From: Streptomyces sp. SAJ15
GTDB taxonomy: Bacteria > Actinomycetota > Actinomycetes > Streptomycetales > Streptomycetaceae
Assembly (NCBI RefSeq): GCF_007595705.1
Contig: NZ_NISY01000001.1
Span: forward strand, 310,001-374,000
Length of the DNA stretch: 64,000 bases
Reading direction: 5' to 3'
The first letter of the stretch is position 1. The number at the start of each line of letters is the position of its first letter. The notes beneath the pieces are model-generated. The model had not been told where the DNA came from and made no database searches. It saw only the letters and a program-made list of their open reading frames with translations. Position numbers and translations under genes: made by a program. This document shows positions 14,968-24,279 of this stretch, piece after piece.

Positions 14968-16710
14968 ATGCTCGACCACCTCATCCGCGGAGCGACCCTC
15001 GTGGACGGCACCGGGGCGCCCGCGCGGGTGGCCGACGTCGGGCTGCGCGACGGGCGGGTCGCGGTCGTCGCGGCGGCCGGGGAGGCGGACGAACCGACGC
15101 GGAGCGTCGAGGACGCCACCGGGCTGGTGCTGACCCCCGGGTTCGTCGACCCGCACACGCACTACGACGCGCAACTGTTCTGGGACCCGTACGCCACCCC
15201 GTCGATGGGGCACGGGGTGACCAGCGTCGTCGGCGGCAACTGCGGCTTCACGCTCGCCCCGCTCCACCCCGACCGACCCGAGGACGCCGACTACACCCGG
15301 CGGATGATGAGCAAGGTCGAGGGGATGTCGCTGGTGGCCCTGGAAGAGGGGGCGCCGTGGAACTGGCACACCTTCGGGGAGTACCTGGACGCCCTGGAGG
15401 GGCGGATCGCCGTCAACGCCGGCTTCATGGTGGGGCACTGCGCGCTGCGACGCCATGTGATGGGGGCCGACGCGGTGGGCGGGCAGCCCACCGAGGCGCA
15501 GTTGGAGCGGATGCTCCGGCTGCTGCACGAGGCCATGGACGCCGGTGCCTGGGGGCTGTCCACCACGCAGTCGGGCACTCACACCGACGGGGACGGGCGG
15601 CCGGTCGCCTCCTGGCACGCCCGGCCGGAGGAGCTCGTCGCGCTGGCCCGGGCCGTGGGGGAGCACGAGGGGACCCAGATCGAGGCGATCGTGGCGGGCT
15701 GCCTGGACCGGTTCGCGGACCCGGAGATCGAGCTGCTGGTGGCGATGACCGCCGCCGCGGGCCGCCCGCTGAACTGGAACGTGCTCACCATCGACGCGGC
15801 CGCGCCCGAGCGGGTCCCGCGGCAGCTGGAGCCCAGCGCGGCGGCCCGCCGCGCGGGCGGTCGGATCGTGGCGCTGACCATGCCCATCCTCACCCCGATG
15901 AACATGTCGCTGGGCAGCTTCTGCGCCCTCAACCTGATCCCGGGGTGGGGCGAGGTGCTCGCCCTGCCGGTGCCGCGGCGCATCGAGCGGCTGCGGGACG
16001 CGCGGGTCCGCGCCGAGCTGCTGCGGCGCGCCGCGAGCCCGGAGGCGGGCGTCTTCCGACGGCTGGCCCACTTCGACCGGTACGTCGTCGGCGACACCTA
16101 CGCACCGGCCAACGCGGGCCTGACCGGGCGCGTGGTGGGCGAGGTCGCGGCCGAGCGCGGGCAGGACCCCTTCCACTGCCTGGTGGAGATCTGCGCCGCG
16201 GACGAACTGCGCACCGTGCTGTGGCCGATGCCCGCCGACAACGACCCGGCCAGCTGGGAGCTGCGGCGGCGCACCTGGGAACACCCGGACGTGCTGCTGG
16301 GCGGCTCGGACGCCGGGGCGCACCTGGACCGGATGTGCGGCGCCCCGTACACCACCCGGTTCCTGGGGGACTGCCTGCGCGGCCGGCGGCTGGTGGGCCT
16401 GGAGCGGGCGGTGCGGATGCTGACCGACGACCCCGCGCGGCTGTTCGGGCTCCGCGAGCGCGGCCGGGTCGTCCCGGGCCACCACGCGGACCTGGTGCTC
16501 TTCGATCCGGAACGGATCGGTGCGGGACCCGCGACGCTGGTGCGCGACCTGCCCGGCGACAGCCCCCGGCTGGACTCGCGTCCCCGGGGCGTGGTGAGCG
16601 TGCGCGTGGGTGGGGTGGAGACCGTCCGAGACGAGGTGGCGACGGGTGCGGTGCCCGGGCGGGTGCTGCGCTCCGGACGGGACACGCGGAGCGTCCGTAC
16701 CAAGGGATGA
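14968..16710 (+). CDS. N-acyl-D-amino-acid deacylase-like amidohydrolase
   Basis: 580 residues of the dihydroorotase/D-aminoacylase branch. The metal site shows as FVDPHTHYDAQLFWDP (residues ~55-70), followed by SVVGGNCGFTLAP, and the late Asp in GGSDAGAHLD near 450. The C-terminal beta-sandwich (RGRVVPGHHADLVLFDPE) is typical. GAAGGGAGCC gives a good ribosome site. Relatives are annotated as D-aminoacylases, but in LLM/SDR clusters of actinobacteria the true substrate is unknown and other amide or ester bonds are likely. Downstream of the LLM gene and probably co-transcribed. Confidence 0.9.
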   Translation: MLDHLIRGATLVDGTGAPARVADVGLRDGRVAVVAAAGEADEPTRSVEDATGLVLTPGFVDPHTHYDAQLFWDPYATPSMGHGVTSVVGGNCGFTLAPLHPDRPEDADYTRRMMSKVEGMSLVALEEGAPWNWHTFGEYLDALEGRIAVNAGFMVGHCALRRHVMGADAVGGQPTEAQLERMLRLLHEAMDAGAWGLSTTQSGTHTDGDGRPVASWHARPEELVALARAVGEHEGTQIEAIVAGCLDRFADPEIELLVAMTAAAGRPLNWNVLTIDAAAPERVPRQLEPSAAARRAGGRIVALTMPILTPMNMSLGSFCALNLIPGWGEVLALPVPRRIERLRDARVRAELLRRAASPEAGVFRRLAHFDRYVVGDTYAPANAGLTGRVVGEVAAERGQDPFHCLVEICAADELRTVLWPMPADNDPASWELRRRTWEHPDVLLGGSDAGAHLDRMCGAPYTTRFLGDCLRGRRLVGLERAVRMLTDDPARLFGLRERGRVVPGHHADLVLFDPERIGAGPATLVRDLPGDSPRLDSRPRGVVSVRVGGVETVRDEVATGAVPGRVLRSGRDTRSVRTKG

Positions 16711-16925
16711 GACGGCCGCGGGAAAATTTTCCAGGGGGTAAATCGGACACCGCTGCGGTTTTCGTATGACGGAAGTGTCGAGTGATCCCTTCTGAATATC
16801 GGTCGGAGGAGGGATTTCCCTTTGCATCTCCTGATCGAAGTTCGTTTTCCGCCCCTTGATTAAAGGAATCCTTGGGGGAATCAAGTATTCCGGATGAGGA
16901 AACCGCAGCATTTAACGTCCTGTTC

Positions 16926-18551
16926 ATGGTTCATGTGGAAGCGCGGCCTCAGGCCGGAGGCGCGGTACCCGGAGTCGGTCGGTGCGGCGCGGAGGCCGGG
17001 CGGGTCGGGGCCGCCGGGGACGGTGCGGCCGCCCGCGTACGCGGTGCGGAGGGCGTGCGGGCCAAGGGGCTCAGCGGCAACTCCGTAGGGCTGCTGGGAA
17101 ACGCCGTCATCGGCATCTCCACCGTCGCCCCCGTCTACTGCCTGACCTCGACGCTCGGCCCCACGGTCGGCGAGGTGGGCCTCCAGATGCCCGCCGTCTT
17201 CCTGGCCGGCTTTCTGCCGATGCTGCTGGTGGCCTTCGCCTACCGCGAGCTGAACAAGGCGGTCCCCGACTGCGGCACGTCCTTCACCTGGACGGTGAAG
17301 GCATTCGGCCCCCGCATCGGCTGGATGTGCGGCTGGGGCCTGGTGATCGCCACCATCATCGTGCTCTCCAACCTCGCCGGCGTCGCCACCTCCTTCTTCT
17401 ACCTGCTGCTCGGCGAGCTCACCGGCAGCGGATCGATCGCCGCCCTGGACGACAGCAAGCCCGTCCACGTCCTCACCTGCCTCGCCTTCATCGGCGTCGC
17501 CACCGCGATCAGCTACCGGGGGATGACCGCCACCAAGGGTGTGCAGTACGCCCTGGTCGGCCTCCAACTCCTGGTGCTGGCCGTCTTCGTCGCGATGGCG
17601 ATCGGCAAGGCCCGCTCGGGCGACCTCCCCGGCTCCATCGACTTCTCCTGGACCTGGGTGAACCCCTTCGCCGTCCAGTCCTTCGCCGCCTTCACCGCCG
17701 GCCTCTCTCTGTCGATCTTCATGTTCTGGGGCTGGGACGCCTGCCTGACGGTCAACGAGGAGACCGCCGGCAGCGAGAAGACCCCCGGTCGGGCCGCGCT
17801 GCTCGCCATGGTGGTGCTGGTCGGCTCCTACCTGCTGACCGCGGTCGCCGCCCAGATGTTCTCCGGCGTCGGCGAGAAGGGCCTGGGCCTCGGCAACCCC
17901 GACACCTCCGACAACGTCTTCGCCGCGCTGGCCGACCCGGTCATGGGCACCGCACTGGGCGTGCTGCTCTTCGTCGCCGTGCTGGCCTCGGCCGCCGCCA
18001 GCCTCCAGACCACCTTCATCCCGGTCGCCCGCACCGTGCTGGCCATGAGCAGCTACCAGGCGCTGCCGCCGGCCTTCGCCAAGGTCCACCCCCGCTTCAA
18101 GTCCCCTGGTCTGGCCACCATCGCCGCGGGCGTCGCCACCGGTGTCTTCTACGCCGTGATGACCTTCCTGAGCGAGAACGTGCTGATCGACACGATCTAC
18201 GCACTGGGCCTCATGATCTGCTTCTACTACGCGATCACCGCCTTCGCCTGTGCCTGGTACTTCCGCCGCGAGCTGCGCTCCTCCGTCCGCGCGGCGCTGT
18301 TCAAGGGCGTCTTCCCGGTCCTCGGCGGACTGCTGCTGGCCGCCGTCTTCGGCAAGACGCTGTACGACATGTGGGACCCCGCCTACGGCACCGGCAGCTC
18401 CGTCTTCGGCGTCGGCAGCGTCTTCGTCATCGGCGTGGGGCTGCTGCTGGTCGGTGTCGCGATCATGATGGTGATGCAGCGCCGCAGCCCCGCCTTCTTC
18501 CGCGGTGAGGTGCTCACCCGCAGCACCCCGGCGCTGGTCGTCGCCGACTAG
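16926..18551 (+). CDS. APC family amino-acid/polyamine permease
   Basis: About 541 residues from ATG 16926; start uncertain, since neither it nor TTG 16872 has a clear ribosome site and the first ~50 residues are a Gly/Ala/Arg-rich leader. The transporter proper begins KGLSGNSVGLLGNAVIGIST and has about 12 membrane helices. GTSFTWTVKAFGPRIGWMCG and FMFWGWDACLTVNEET are typical of the APC superfamily, where the unwound first and sixth helices bind the amine. Same direction as the amidohydrolase, 215 bp downstream of it, so it may import that pathway's substrate. The spacer 16711-16925 is the most A+T-rich stretch nearby and probably carries its promoter. Confidence 0.88.
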   Translation: MVHVEARPQAGGAVPGVGRCGAEAGRVGAAGDGAAARVRGAEGVRAKGLSGNSVGLLGNAVIGISTVAPVYCLTSTLGPTVGEVGLQMPAVFLAGFLPMLLVAFAYRELNKAVPDCGTSFTWTVKAFGPRIGWMCGWGLVIATIIVLSNLAGVATSFFYLLLGELTGSGSIAALDDSKPVHVLTCLAFIGVATAISYRGMTATKGVQYALVGLQLLVLAVFVAMAIGKARSGDLPGSIDFSWTWVNPFAVQSFAAFTAGLSLSIFMFWGWDACLTVNEETAGSEKTPGRAALLAMVVLVGSYLLTAVAAQMFSGVGEKGLGLGNPDTSDNVFAALADPVMGTALGVLLFVAVLASAAASLQTTFIPVARTVLAMSSYQALPPAFAKVHPRFKSPGLATIAAGVATGVFYAVMTFLSENVLIDTIYALGLMICFYYAITAFACAWYFRRELRSSVRAALFKGVFPVLGGLLLAAVFGKTLYDMWDPAYGTGSSVFGVGSVFVIGVGLLLVGVAIMMVMQRRSPAFFRGEVLTRSTPALVVAD

Positions 18552-18673
18552 ACCCGAGGGCCGGTGTCCCGGGAGGTCCCCGGGGTGCGGCCCTCGCCGG
18601 CTGAGTTCCTCCGGGAGGTCCCCGGGGGAGCTCAGTCCCCCTCCGGGCCCCGGGCCGGCTCGGGGCCACTCAG

Positions 18674-18870
18674 CCCCGAGCCGGCCGCGGCGGCCCAGCC
18701 CCCGAGCCGGCCGCGGCGGCCCAGCCCCCGGCGCCTCGGCCGGGCGGTAGCTCAGCCCTCCGGCGCCTCGACCGGGTGGCGGTAGCTCGGCCTCCGGCAC
18801 CCCGGCCGGTCGGCGCGGACCCGACGCCCCGACCCCCGGCCGGACGGCGGTAGCTCAGCCCTCCGCTCAG
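18674..18870. repeat. Gene-end repeats: 26-bp tandem pair and GGTAGCTC units
   Basis: Two perfect copies of a 26-bp unit occupy 18674-18725 (each begins CCCCGAGCCGGCC). Downstream, three spaced variants of CGGTAGCTCAGCCCTCCGGC start near 18745, 18780 and 18847. The spacer 18552-18866 lies between two convergent genes and holds no recognisable gene. Confidence 0.7.
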
Positions 18871-20426
18871 TCCTCGCCGAGGAAGACCGGATTGGTCATG
18901 GCGACCATCGGCCCCGGCAGCCCGGAGGCGCCGCCGTCCGCCGGGGCGCGGCGTATCTCGGCCCGGACGTACGCCGCGTACGAGGCCGTCGTCCGCCACT
19001 CCACCGTGCCCGACCCGGACTCGGGCAGCGCCGTCGTGTACAGCGGGCCCTGATCGGTGATGAACCGCGCCGAACAGCCCGGCCCGGCCCCGGAGACCTC
19101 CAGCCGCACCGTCACCGGATCCTTGGGGGCGACCCGCAGCCGGCCGCCGATGCCCGCGTGCCTTCCCCGGCCGCCCGCCGCCGAGAAGCGCAGATCGACC
19201 GCGGAGGACTCGGCCAGCCAACTGCGCCCCGCTCGAATCCCGTCCTGGATGGCGTCGCGCGAGAGCTCGTCCGCGAGCACCACGGTCTGCGGTGAGCCCA
19301 CGGGCTGCGGCTCGCGGTGCGCGTCGCTGTCGCCCATCGCCGGGAGCCAGCGCCCGGCCCCCCGGACGGCCGCCACCAGGGTGTTGTCCCACTCCGCGAT
19401 GCTCGCCTCGTCGTCCGGCCCGAACACGCCGTTCCAGACCTCCACCGCGTCCGCCTCGTTGAAGCCGAACTTCCAGTTGCAGCCGACGCAGGTGCCGTGC
19501 GGGTGCGCCGGGACGACCAGGCCGCCCGCCCGTCGGATCGCACGGGCGTAGCGCCCGAAGGCGTTGTCCCGGGCGCGGTAGCGCCAGTCGATGAAGGTGC
19601 CGGGGTCGAGGCCGAGGGCGAGCACGTGTCCGTTGCGCGTGGTGACCTCCTCCCCGGCGAGGATCAGCAGGTCGTCGCCCCACAGGCCGTCCCAGGCGCG
19701 ATGCCCCGCATGGGTGTTGTGCTCGGTGGTGGCGATGAAGTCCAGCCCGGCGGCGCGGGCGGCGGCCGCCACCTCGGCGGGGGTGCGCCGCCCGTCGGAG
19801 TACACCGTGTGCAGATGGCAGTCGCCCCGGTACCAGGCCCGGCCGCGACCCCCGGCCCGCGGCGGCGGATATCCCGGCGCCGGGGTCTCGCCGGGCGGCC
19901 CGAACCGCAGCTCCACCGTCACCTCGTAGTCCAGGCCCTGCGGCGCCACCGTGTACGGACCCAGGACAACATGCCAGGTGCCCTGGCGCACCGGGCCGGG
20001 CAGATAGCCGGGGGTCGCCCGCTCCGCGCTGATGGCGAACTCCGAGCGCGCCCCGCCCGACCAGCCACGGAAGCCGCGCCCGCCCAGCTCGACACCCCGC
20101 TCGTCGAAGATGCCGATATCGCACGCGTTCCCCTGGGTGCCCGGGGGGACGGACGGCTTGTCGTACGTGTACGAAACGGCGATCTCGCGCACCCCGGCGG
20201 GCACTTCGACCGGCAGATAGACGAAGTCGGGAGCGCCGGTGGGCAGATGGCCCCGGACGGTGCGCTTCCGCTCCCGCCCGGCATCGCGCCCGCCGTCCCG
20301 CTCGGCGCCCGGCCCCTCACCCGCGCCGCCGGGATCCCGCGCATGCGCGAACGTCACGGGATCGAGCGTCAGCCCGCCCGTCGCGCCCGCGAGGGCCGAC
20401 AGTCTCAGTACGTCTCGCCTTCGCAT
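18867..20426 (-). CDS. Tat-exported CehA/McbA-type PHP metallohydrolase
   Basis: 519 residues. A twin-arginine start (MRRRDVLRLSALAGATGG) predicts Tat export. A beta-rich region (~60-190) precedes a C-terminal PHP domain whose metal ligands are all visible: DCHLHTVYSDG (D202-H206), TTEHNTHAGH, GEEVTTRNGH, PAHPHG and GDSDAH. The family name comes from the carbaryl hydrolases CehA and McbA, but most members cleave unknown phosphoesters, phosphonates or carbamates. The spacer to the divergent LLM gene at 20599 is 172 bp. The presence of all ligands argues for an active enzyme. Confidence 0.9.
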   Translation of the reverse strand: MRRRDVLRLSALAGATGGLTLDPVTFAHARDPGGAGEGPGAERDGGRDAGRERKRTVRGHLPTGAPDFVYLPVEVPAGVREIAVSYTYDKPSVPPGTQGNACDIGIFDERGVELGGRGFRGWSGGARSEFAISAERATPGYLPGPVRQGTWHVVLGPYTVAPQGLDYEVTVELRFGPPGETPAPGYPPPRAGGRGRAWYRGDCHLHTVYSDGRRTPAEVAAAARAAGLDFIATTEHNTHAGHRAWDGLWGDDLLILAGEEVTTRNGHVLALGLDPGTFIDWRYRARDNAFGRYARAIRRAGGLVVPAHPHGTCVGCNWKFGFNEADAVEVWNGVFGPDDEASIAEWDNTLVAAVRGAGRWLPAMGDSDAHREPQPVGSPQTVVLADELSRDAIQDGIRAGRSWLAESSAVDLRFSAAGGRGRHAGIGGRLRVAPKDPVTVRLEVSGAGPGCSARFITDQGPLYTTALPESGSGTVEWRTTASYAAYVRAEIRRAPADGGASGLPGPMVAMTNPVFLGED

Positions 20427-20598
20427 CCGGTGCCCCCCACAGATATCGGATCAGCCGAGAGTCGGAAGTGCCCCACGACACCGTTGTACGCCGGTGCGAC
20501 GCGAAGCGAAACGCCTGTGGATAACTCGATGACGGTGCGGGAACATGCCCGCGACCAGAGCCGCCGTCCCACCGCCGACGCGGGAGGTGCCACGCGCC

Positions 20599-21462
20599 AT
20601 GTCCACCTTGCGTATCGCCACCACCATCTTCCTCACGGACCGGACCATTCGGCCCGTCCGGCTCGCCCGAGAGCTGGAACAGCGGGGCTTCGCCGGCCTC
20701 TACCTCCCCGAGCACACGCACATCCCGGTCGCCCGGACCTCCCGCGCACCGGCCACCGGCGAGCCCGCGCCGAGCGAGTACGGCCGGATGCTCGACCCGT
20801 TCACCGCCCTCGCCCAGGCCGCCGCCGTCACCGAGCGGCTGGCGCTGGCCACCGGTGTCACCCTGGTCGCCCAGCACGACCCGATCGCCCTCGCCAAGCG
20901 GGTCGCCACCCTCGACTTCCTCAGCGACGGCCGTCTCACCCTCGGCGTCGGCTTCGGCTGGAACCGGGAGGAGGCGGCCGACCACGGTGTGGACTGGTCC
21001 GCCCGGCGCCGCCTGGTCGCCGACCGGATGGCGCTGATGCGGGCGCTGTGGTCGCCGGAGCCCACGGCGTACGAGGGAGAGTTCGGCTCGGTGCGGGCCA
21101 GCCACGCCCACCCCAAACCCGGCCGCGACCGGCCCGCGGGAGACCCGCTGACCGGCCCGCGCACCCTCCTCGGCGGCGGCGCGGGCCCCACGCTCTTCGC
21201 TCACATCGCCCGCTACGCCGACGGCTGGCTGCCCACCGGCGGCCGCGGGCTGACCCAGAACCTCCCCGTGCTGCGCCGGGCGTGGGAGGAGGCGGGGCGC
21301 GACCCGGCGGCGCTCACGGTGGTCCCCTACGGCGTGCTGCCCTCGGCGGGAAAGCTCGCGCACTACCGCGATCTGGGGATCGCGGAGGTGGTCGTCCAGC
21401 TTCCGCCGGGCGAGGAGGGGGAGGTACTGCGGACGCTGGACGCCTACGCGCAGTTTCTGTGA
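20599..21462 (+). CDS. LLM-class F420-dependent oxidoreductase
   Basis: 287 residues from ATG 20599, chosen because GGGAGGTG lies about nine bases upstream. Luciferase-like barrel: RELEQRGFAGLYLPEHTHIP, RLALATGVTLVAQHDPIALA, ATLDFLSDGRLTLGVGFGWN and TLLGGGAGPTLFAHIARYAD. The TIGR03619-like pattern points to F420. It lies 169 bp before fbiC in the same direction, so the cofactor maker and a cofactor user are neighbours. No dyad of the 476/8760/13634 type is present upstream. The substrate is unknown. Confidence 0.88.
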   Translation: MSTLRIATTIFLTDRTIRPVRLARELEQRGFAGLYLPEHTHIPVARTSRAPATGEPAPSEYGRMLDPFTALAQAAAVTERLALATGVTLVAQHDPIALAKRVATLDFLSDGRLTLGVGFGWNREEAADHGVDWSARRRLVADRMALMRALWSPEPTAYEGEFGSVRASHAHPKPGRDRPAGDPLTGPRTLLGGGAGPTLFAHIARYADGWLPTGGRGLTQNLPVLRRAWEEAGRDPAALTVVPYGVLPSAGKLAHYRDLGIAEVVVQLPPGEEGEVLRTLDAYAQFL

Positions 21463-21631
21463 GGGAGCGCGCCGGCGGTCCGGTGGCGAGTTCGTCCGGG
21501 TGGACGGGGCACGCGGGACAGAAGTCGGCGGCGGACTTCCCCCGACCGGGTGAAACAGGCCGTGACCAGCCCCACACCATCCGCCGCACGGCGACCCGGG
21601 AGTTGTCGCCGCTCGCTCGTATGCTCGGGGG

Positions 21632-24226
21632 ATGACCACCAGCGCGCAGGGAACGCCGTCGCCCGCCCCCACCGCCAACGCCATGCGACGCGCGCTCAAG
21701 CGCGCCCGTGACGGGGTCGCGCTGGACGTCGCCGAGGCGGCGGTGCTGCTCCAGGCGCGCGGTGCGGACCTGGAGGACCTGTGCGCCTCCGCCGCGCGGG
21801 TGCGGGACGCGGGCCTGGAGGCCGCGGGCCGACCCGGCGTCATCACGTACTCCAAGAGCGTCTTCATCCCGCTCACCCGGCTGTGCCGCGACAAGTGCCA
21901 CTACTGCACCTTCGCCACCGTGCCCGGAAAGCTGCGTCGCGCGGGGCACGGCATGTTCATGTCCCCGGACGAGGTGCTGGCCATCGCCCGCCGCGGGGCC
22001 GAACTGGGCTGCAAGGAAGCGCTCATCACCCTGGGCGACAAGCCGGAGGACCGCTGGCCCGAGGCGCGCGAATGGCTGGAGGCCGCGGGGTACGACGACA
22101 CCATCGCCTACGTCCGCGCGATCTCCATCCGCATCCTGGAGGAGACCGGGCTGCTGCCGCACCTGAACCCCGGCGTGATGTCCTGGACCGACTTCCAGCG
22201 GCTCAAGCCGGTCGCCCCCTCGATGGGCATGATGCTGGAGACCACCGCGACGCGGCTGTGGAGTGAGCCCGGCGGGCCGCACCACGGCTCCCCGGACAAG
22301 GAGCCGGCCGTTCGACTGCGCGTCCTGGAGGACGCCGGCCGCAGCTCCGTCCCGTTCACCAGCGGGCTGCTGATCGGGATCGGGGAGACCTACGAGGAGC
22401 GGGCGGAGTCGCTGTTCGCACTGCGCCGCGTCGCCCGCGCGTACCACGGCATCCAGGAGCTGATCCTGCAGAACTTCCGCGCCAAGCCGGACACGGCGAT
22501 GCGCGGCATGCCCGACGCCGAGCTGGACGAACTGGTCGCCACCGTCGCCGTCGCCCGGCACATCATGGGCCCCTCCGGCTGCCTCCAGGCGCCGCCGAAC
22601 CTGGTGGACGCCGAGTACGTCCGGCTCATCCGCGCGGGCATCGACGACTGGGGCGGCGTCTCCCCGCTCACCCCGGACCACGTCAACCCCGAGCGCCCCT
22701 GGCCGCAGATCGAGGAACTCGCCGCGCGGTCGGCCGCCGCCGGCTTCGCACTGCGCGAGCGTCTCTGTGTCTACCCGGAGTTCGTCCAGCGCGGCGAGCC
22801 CTGGCTGGACCCGCGGCTGCTGCCGCACGTCCGCGCGCTGGCCGACCCGGAGAGCGGGCTGGCACGCGAGGACGCCGTGGTGGAGGGCCGGCCCTGGCAG
22901 GAGCCTGAGGAGGCGTTCACCGCCTCCGGCCGCACCGAGCTGCACCGCACCATCGACACCGAGGGCCGAACCTCCGACCGCCGGGACGACTTCGACGAGG
23001 TCTACGGCGACTGGGAGGCGCTGCGCGAGGCGGCGGCGCCGGGCATGGTGCCGCAGCGCATCGACGCGGACGTCCGCGCGGCCCTGTCGGTGGCCGCCGA
23101 CGACCCCACCAAGCTCACCGACCCGGAGGCGCTGGCGCTGCTGCACGCGGACGGCCCGGCGCTGGACGCCCTGTGCCGGATCGCGGACGACCTGCGCCGG
23201 GCGGTCGTCGGCGACGAGGTGACGTACATCGTCACCCGCAACATCAACTTCACCAACGTCTGCTACACCGGCTGCCGGTTCTGCGCCTTCGCTCAGCGCC
23301 GGACCGACGCCGACGCCTACACCCTGTCGCTGTCCCAGGTCGCGGACCGCGCGGAGCAGGCGTGGGAGGTGGGCGCGGTGGAGGTCTGCATGCAGGGCGG
23401 CATCCACCCCGACCTGCCCGGGACCGCCTACTTCGACATCGCCCGCGCGGTCAAGGAGCGGGTGCCCGGCATGCATGTGCACGCCTTCTCGCCCATGGAG
23501 GTCGTCAACGGCGCCAGCCGCACCGGGCTGTCCATCCGGGAGTGGTTGACCGCGGCGAAGGAGGCGGGCCTGGACTCCATCCCCGGAACCGCCGCCGAGA
23601 TCCTCGACGACGAGGTGCGCTGGATCCTCACCAAGGGCAAGCTGCCGACCGCCACCTGGGTGGAGGTCGTCAAGACCGCCCACCGACTCGGCCTTCGCTC
23701 CTCCTCGACGATGATGTACGGCCATGTGGACCAGCCGCGCCACTGGCTGTCACATCTGCGGCTGCTGGCGGAGATCCAGCAGGAGACGGGCGGCTTCACG
23801 GAGTTCGTGACGCTCCCGTTCATCCACACCAACGCCCCGGTCTACCTCGCCGGGATCGCCCGCCCCGGCCCCACCGTCCGCGACAACCGCGCGGTCACCG
23901 CCATGGCCCGCCTGCTGCTCCACCCGCACATCACCAACATCCAGACCAGCTGGGTGAAGTTGGGCACCGAGGGCGCAGCCGAGATGCTTCGGTCCGGAGC
24001 CAACGACCTGGGCGGCACGCTCATGGAGGAGACCATCTCCCGTATGGCGGGCTCCTCCTACGGCTCCTACCGCTCCATCCGCGACCTGGTCGCCATCGCC
24101 GACGCCGCCGGCCGTCCGGCCCGGCCCCGGACCACCACCTACGGCGAGGTCCCGGAGGAGCGGCAGCGGGCGGCGCTGGCCTCGGACGGACACCTGCCGG
24201 AGCTGCTCCCCGTGCTGGAGGACTGA
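21632..24226 (+). CDS. fbiC: Bifunctional 7,8-didemethyl-8-hydroxy-5-deazariboflavin (FO) synthase
   Basis: 864 residues, the full length of actinobacterial FbiC, which fuses CofG (N-half) and CofH (C-half). Both radical-SAM clusters are intact: C85-x3-C89-x2-C92 (CRDKCHYC) and C544-x3-C548-x2-C551 (CYTGCRFC). The two halves make FO from 5-amino-6-ribitylamino-uracil and tyrosine, giving the deazaflavin chromophore of F420. The remaining F420 genes (fbiA, fbiB, cofC/fbiD) are not in this window and are usually elsewhere. The ATG follows a short spacer with CTCGGGGG; the start agrees with the usual N-terminus. Identity is as certain as any gene here. Confidence 0.97.
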   Translation: MTTSAQGTPSPAPTANAMRRALKRARDGVALDVAEAAVLLQARGADLEDLCASAARVRDAGLEAAGRPGVITYSKSVFIPLTRLCRDKCHYCTFATVPGKLRRAGHGMFMSPDEVLAIARRGAELGCKEALITLGDKPEDRWPEAREWLEAAGYDDTIAYVRAISIRILEETGLLPHLNPGVMSWTDFQRLKPVAPSMGMMLETTATRLWSEPGGPHHGSPDKEPAVRLRVLEDAGRSSVPFTSGLLIGIGETYEERAESLFALRRVARAYHGIQELILQNFRAKPDTAMRGMPDAELDELVATVAVARHIMGPSGCLQAPPNLVDAEYVRLIRAGIDDWGGVSPLTPDHVNPERPWPQIEELAARSAAAGFALRERLCVYPEFVQRGEPWLDPRLLPHVRALADPESGLAREDAVVEGRPWQEPEEAFTASGRTELHRTIDTEGRTSDRRDDFDEVYGDWEALREAAAPGMVPQRIDADVRAALSVAADDPTKLTDPEALALLHADGPALDALCRIADDLRRAVVGDEVTYIVTRNINFTNVCYTGCRFCAFAQRRTDADAYTLSLSQVADRAEQAWEVGAVEVCMQGGIHPDLPGTAYFDIARAVKERVPGMHVHAFSPMEVVNGASRTGLSIREWLTAAKEAGLDSIPGTAAEILDDEVRWILTKGKLPTATWVEVVKTAHRLGLRSSSTMMYGHVDQPRHWLSHLRLLAEIQQETGGFTEFVTLPFIHTNAPVYLAGIARPGPTVRDNRAVTAMARLLLHPHITNIQTSWVKLGTEGAAEMLRSGANDLGGTLMEETISRMAGSSYGSYRSIRDLVAIADAAGRPARPRTTTYGEVPEERQRAALASDGHLPELLPVLED

Positions 24227-24279
24227 GCCTGCGCCGATCACCGACCCGTGCCATGGTGGAGGTGCGGGAGGTGATCGGT

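Noticed and set aside
21314..23743. An 809-codon minus-strand frame opposite fbiC
   Set aside because: fbiC is certain on the plus strand; the antisense frame has no ribosome site or recognisable domain.
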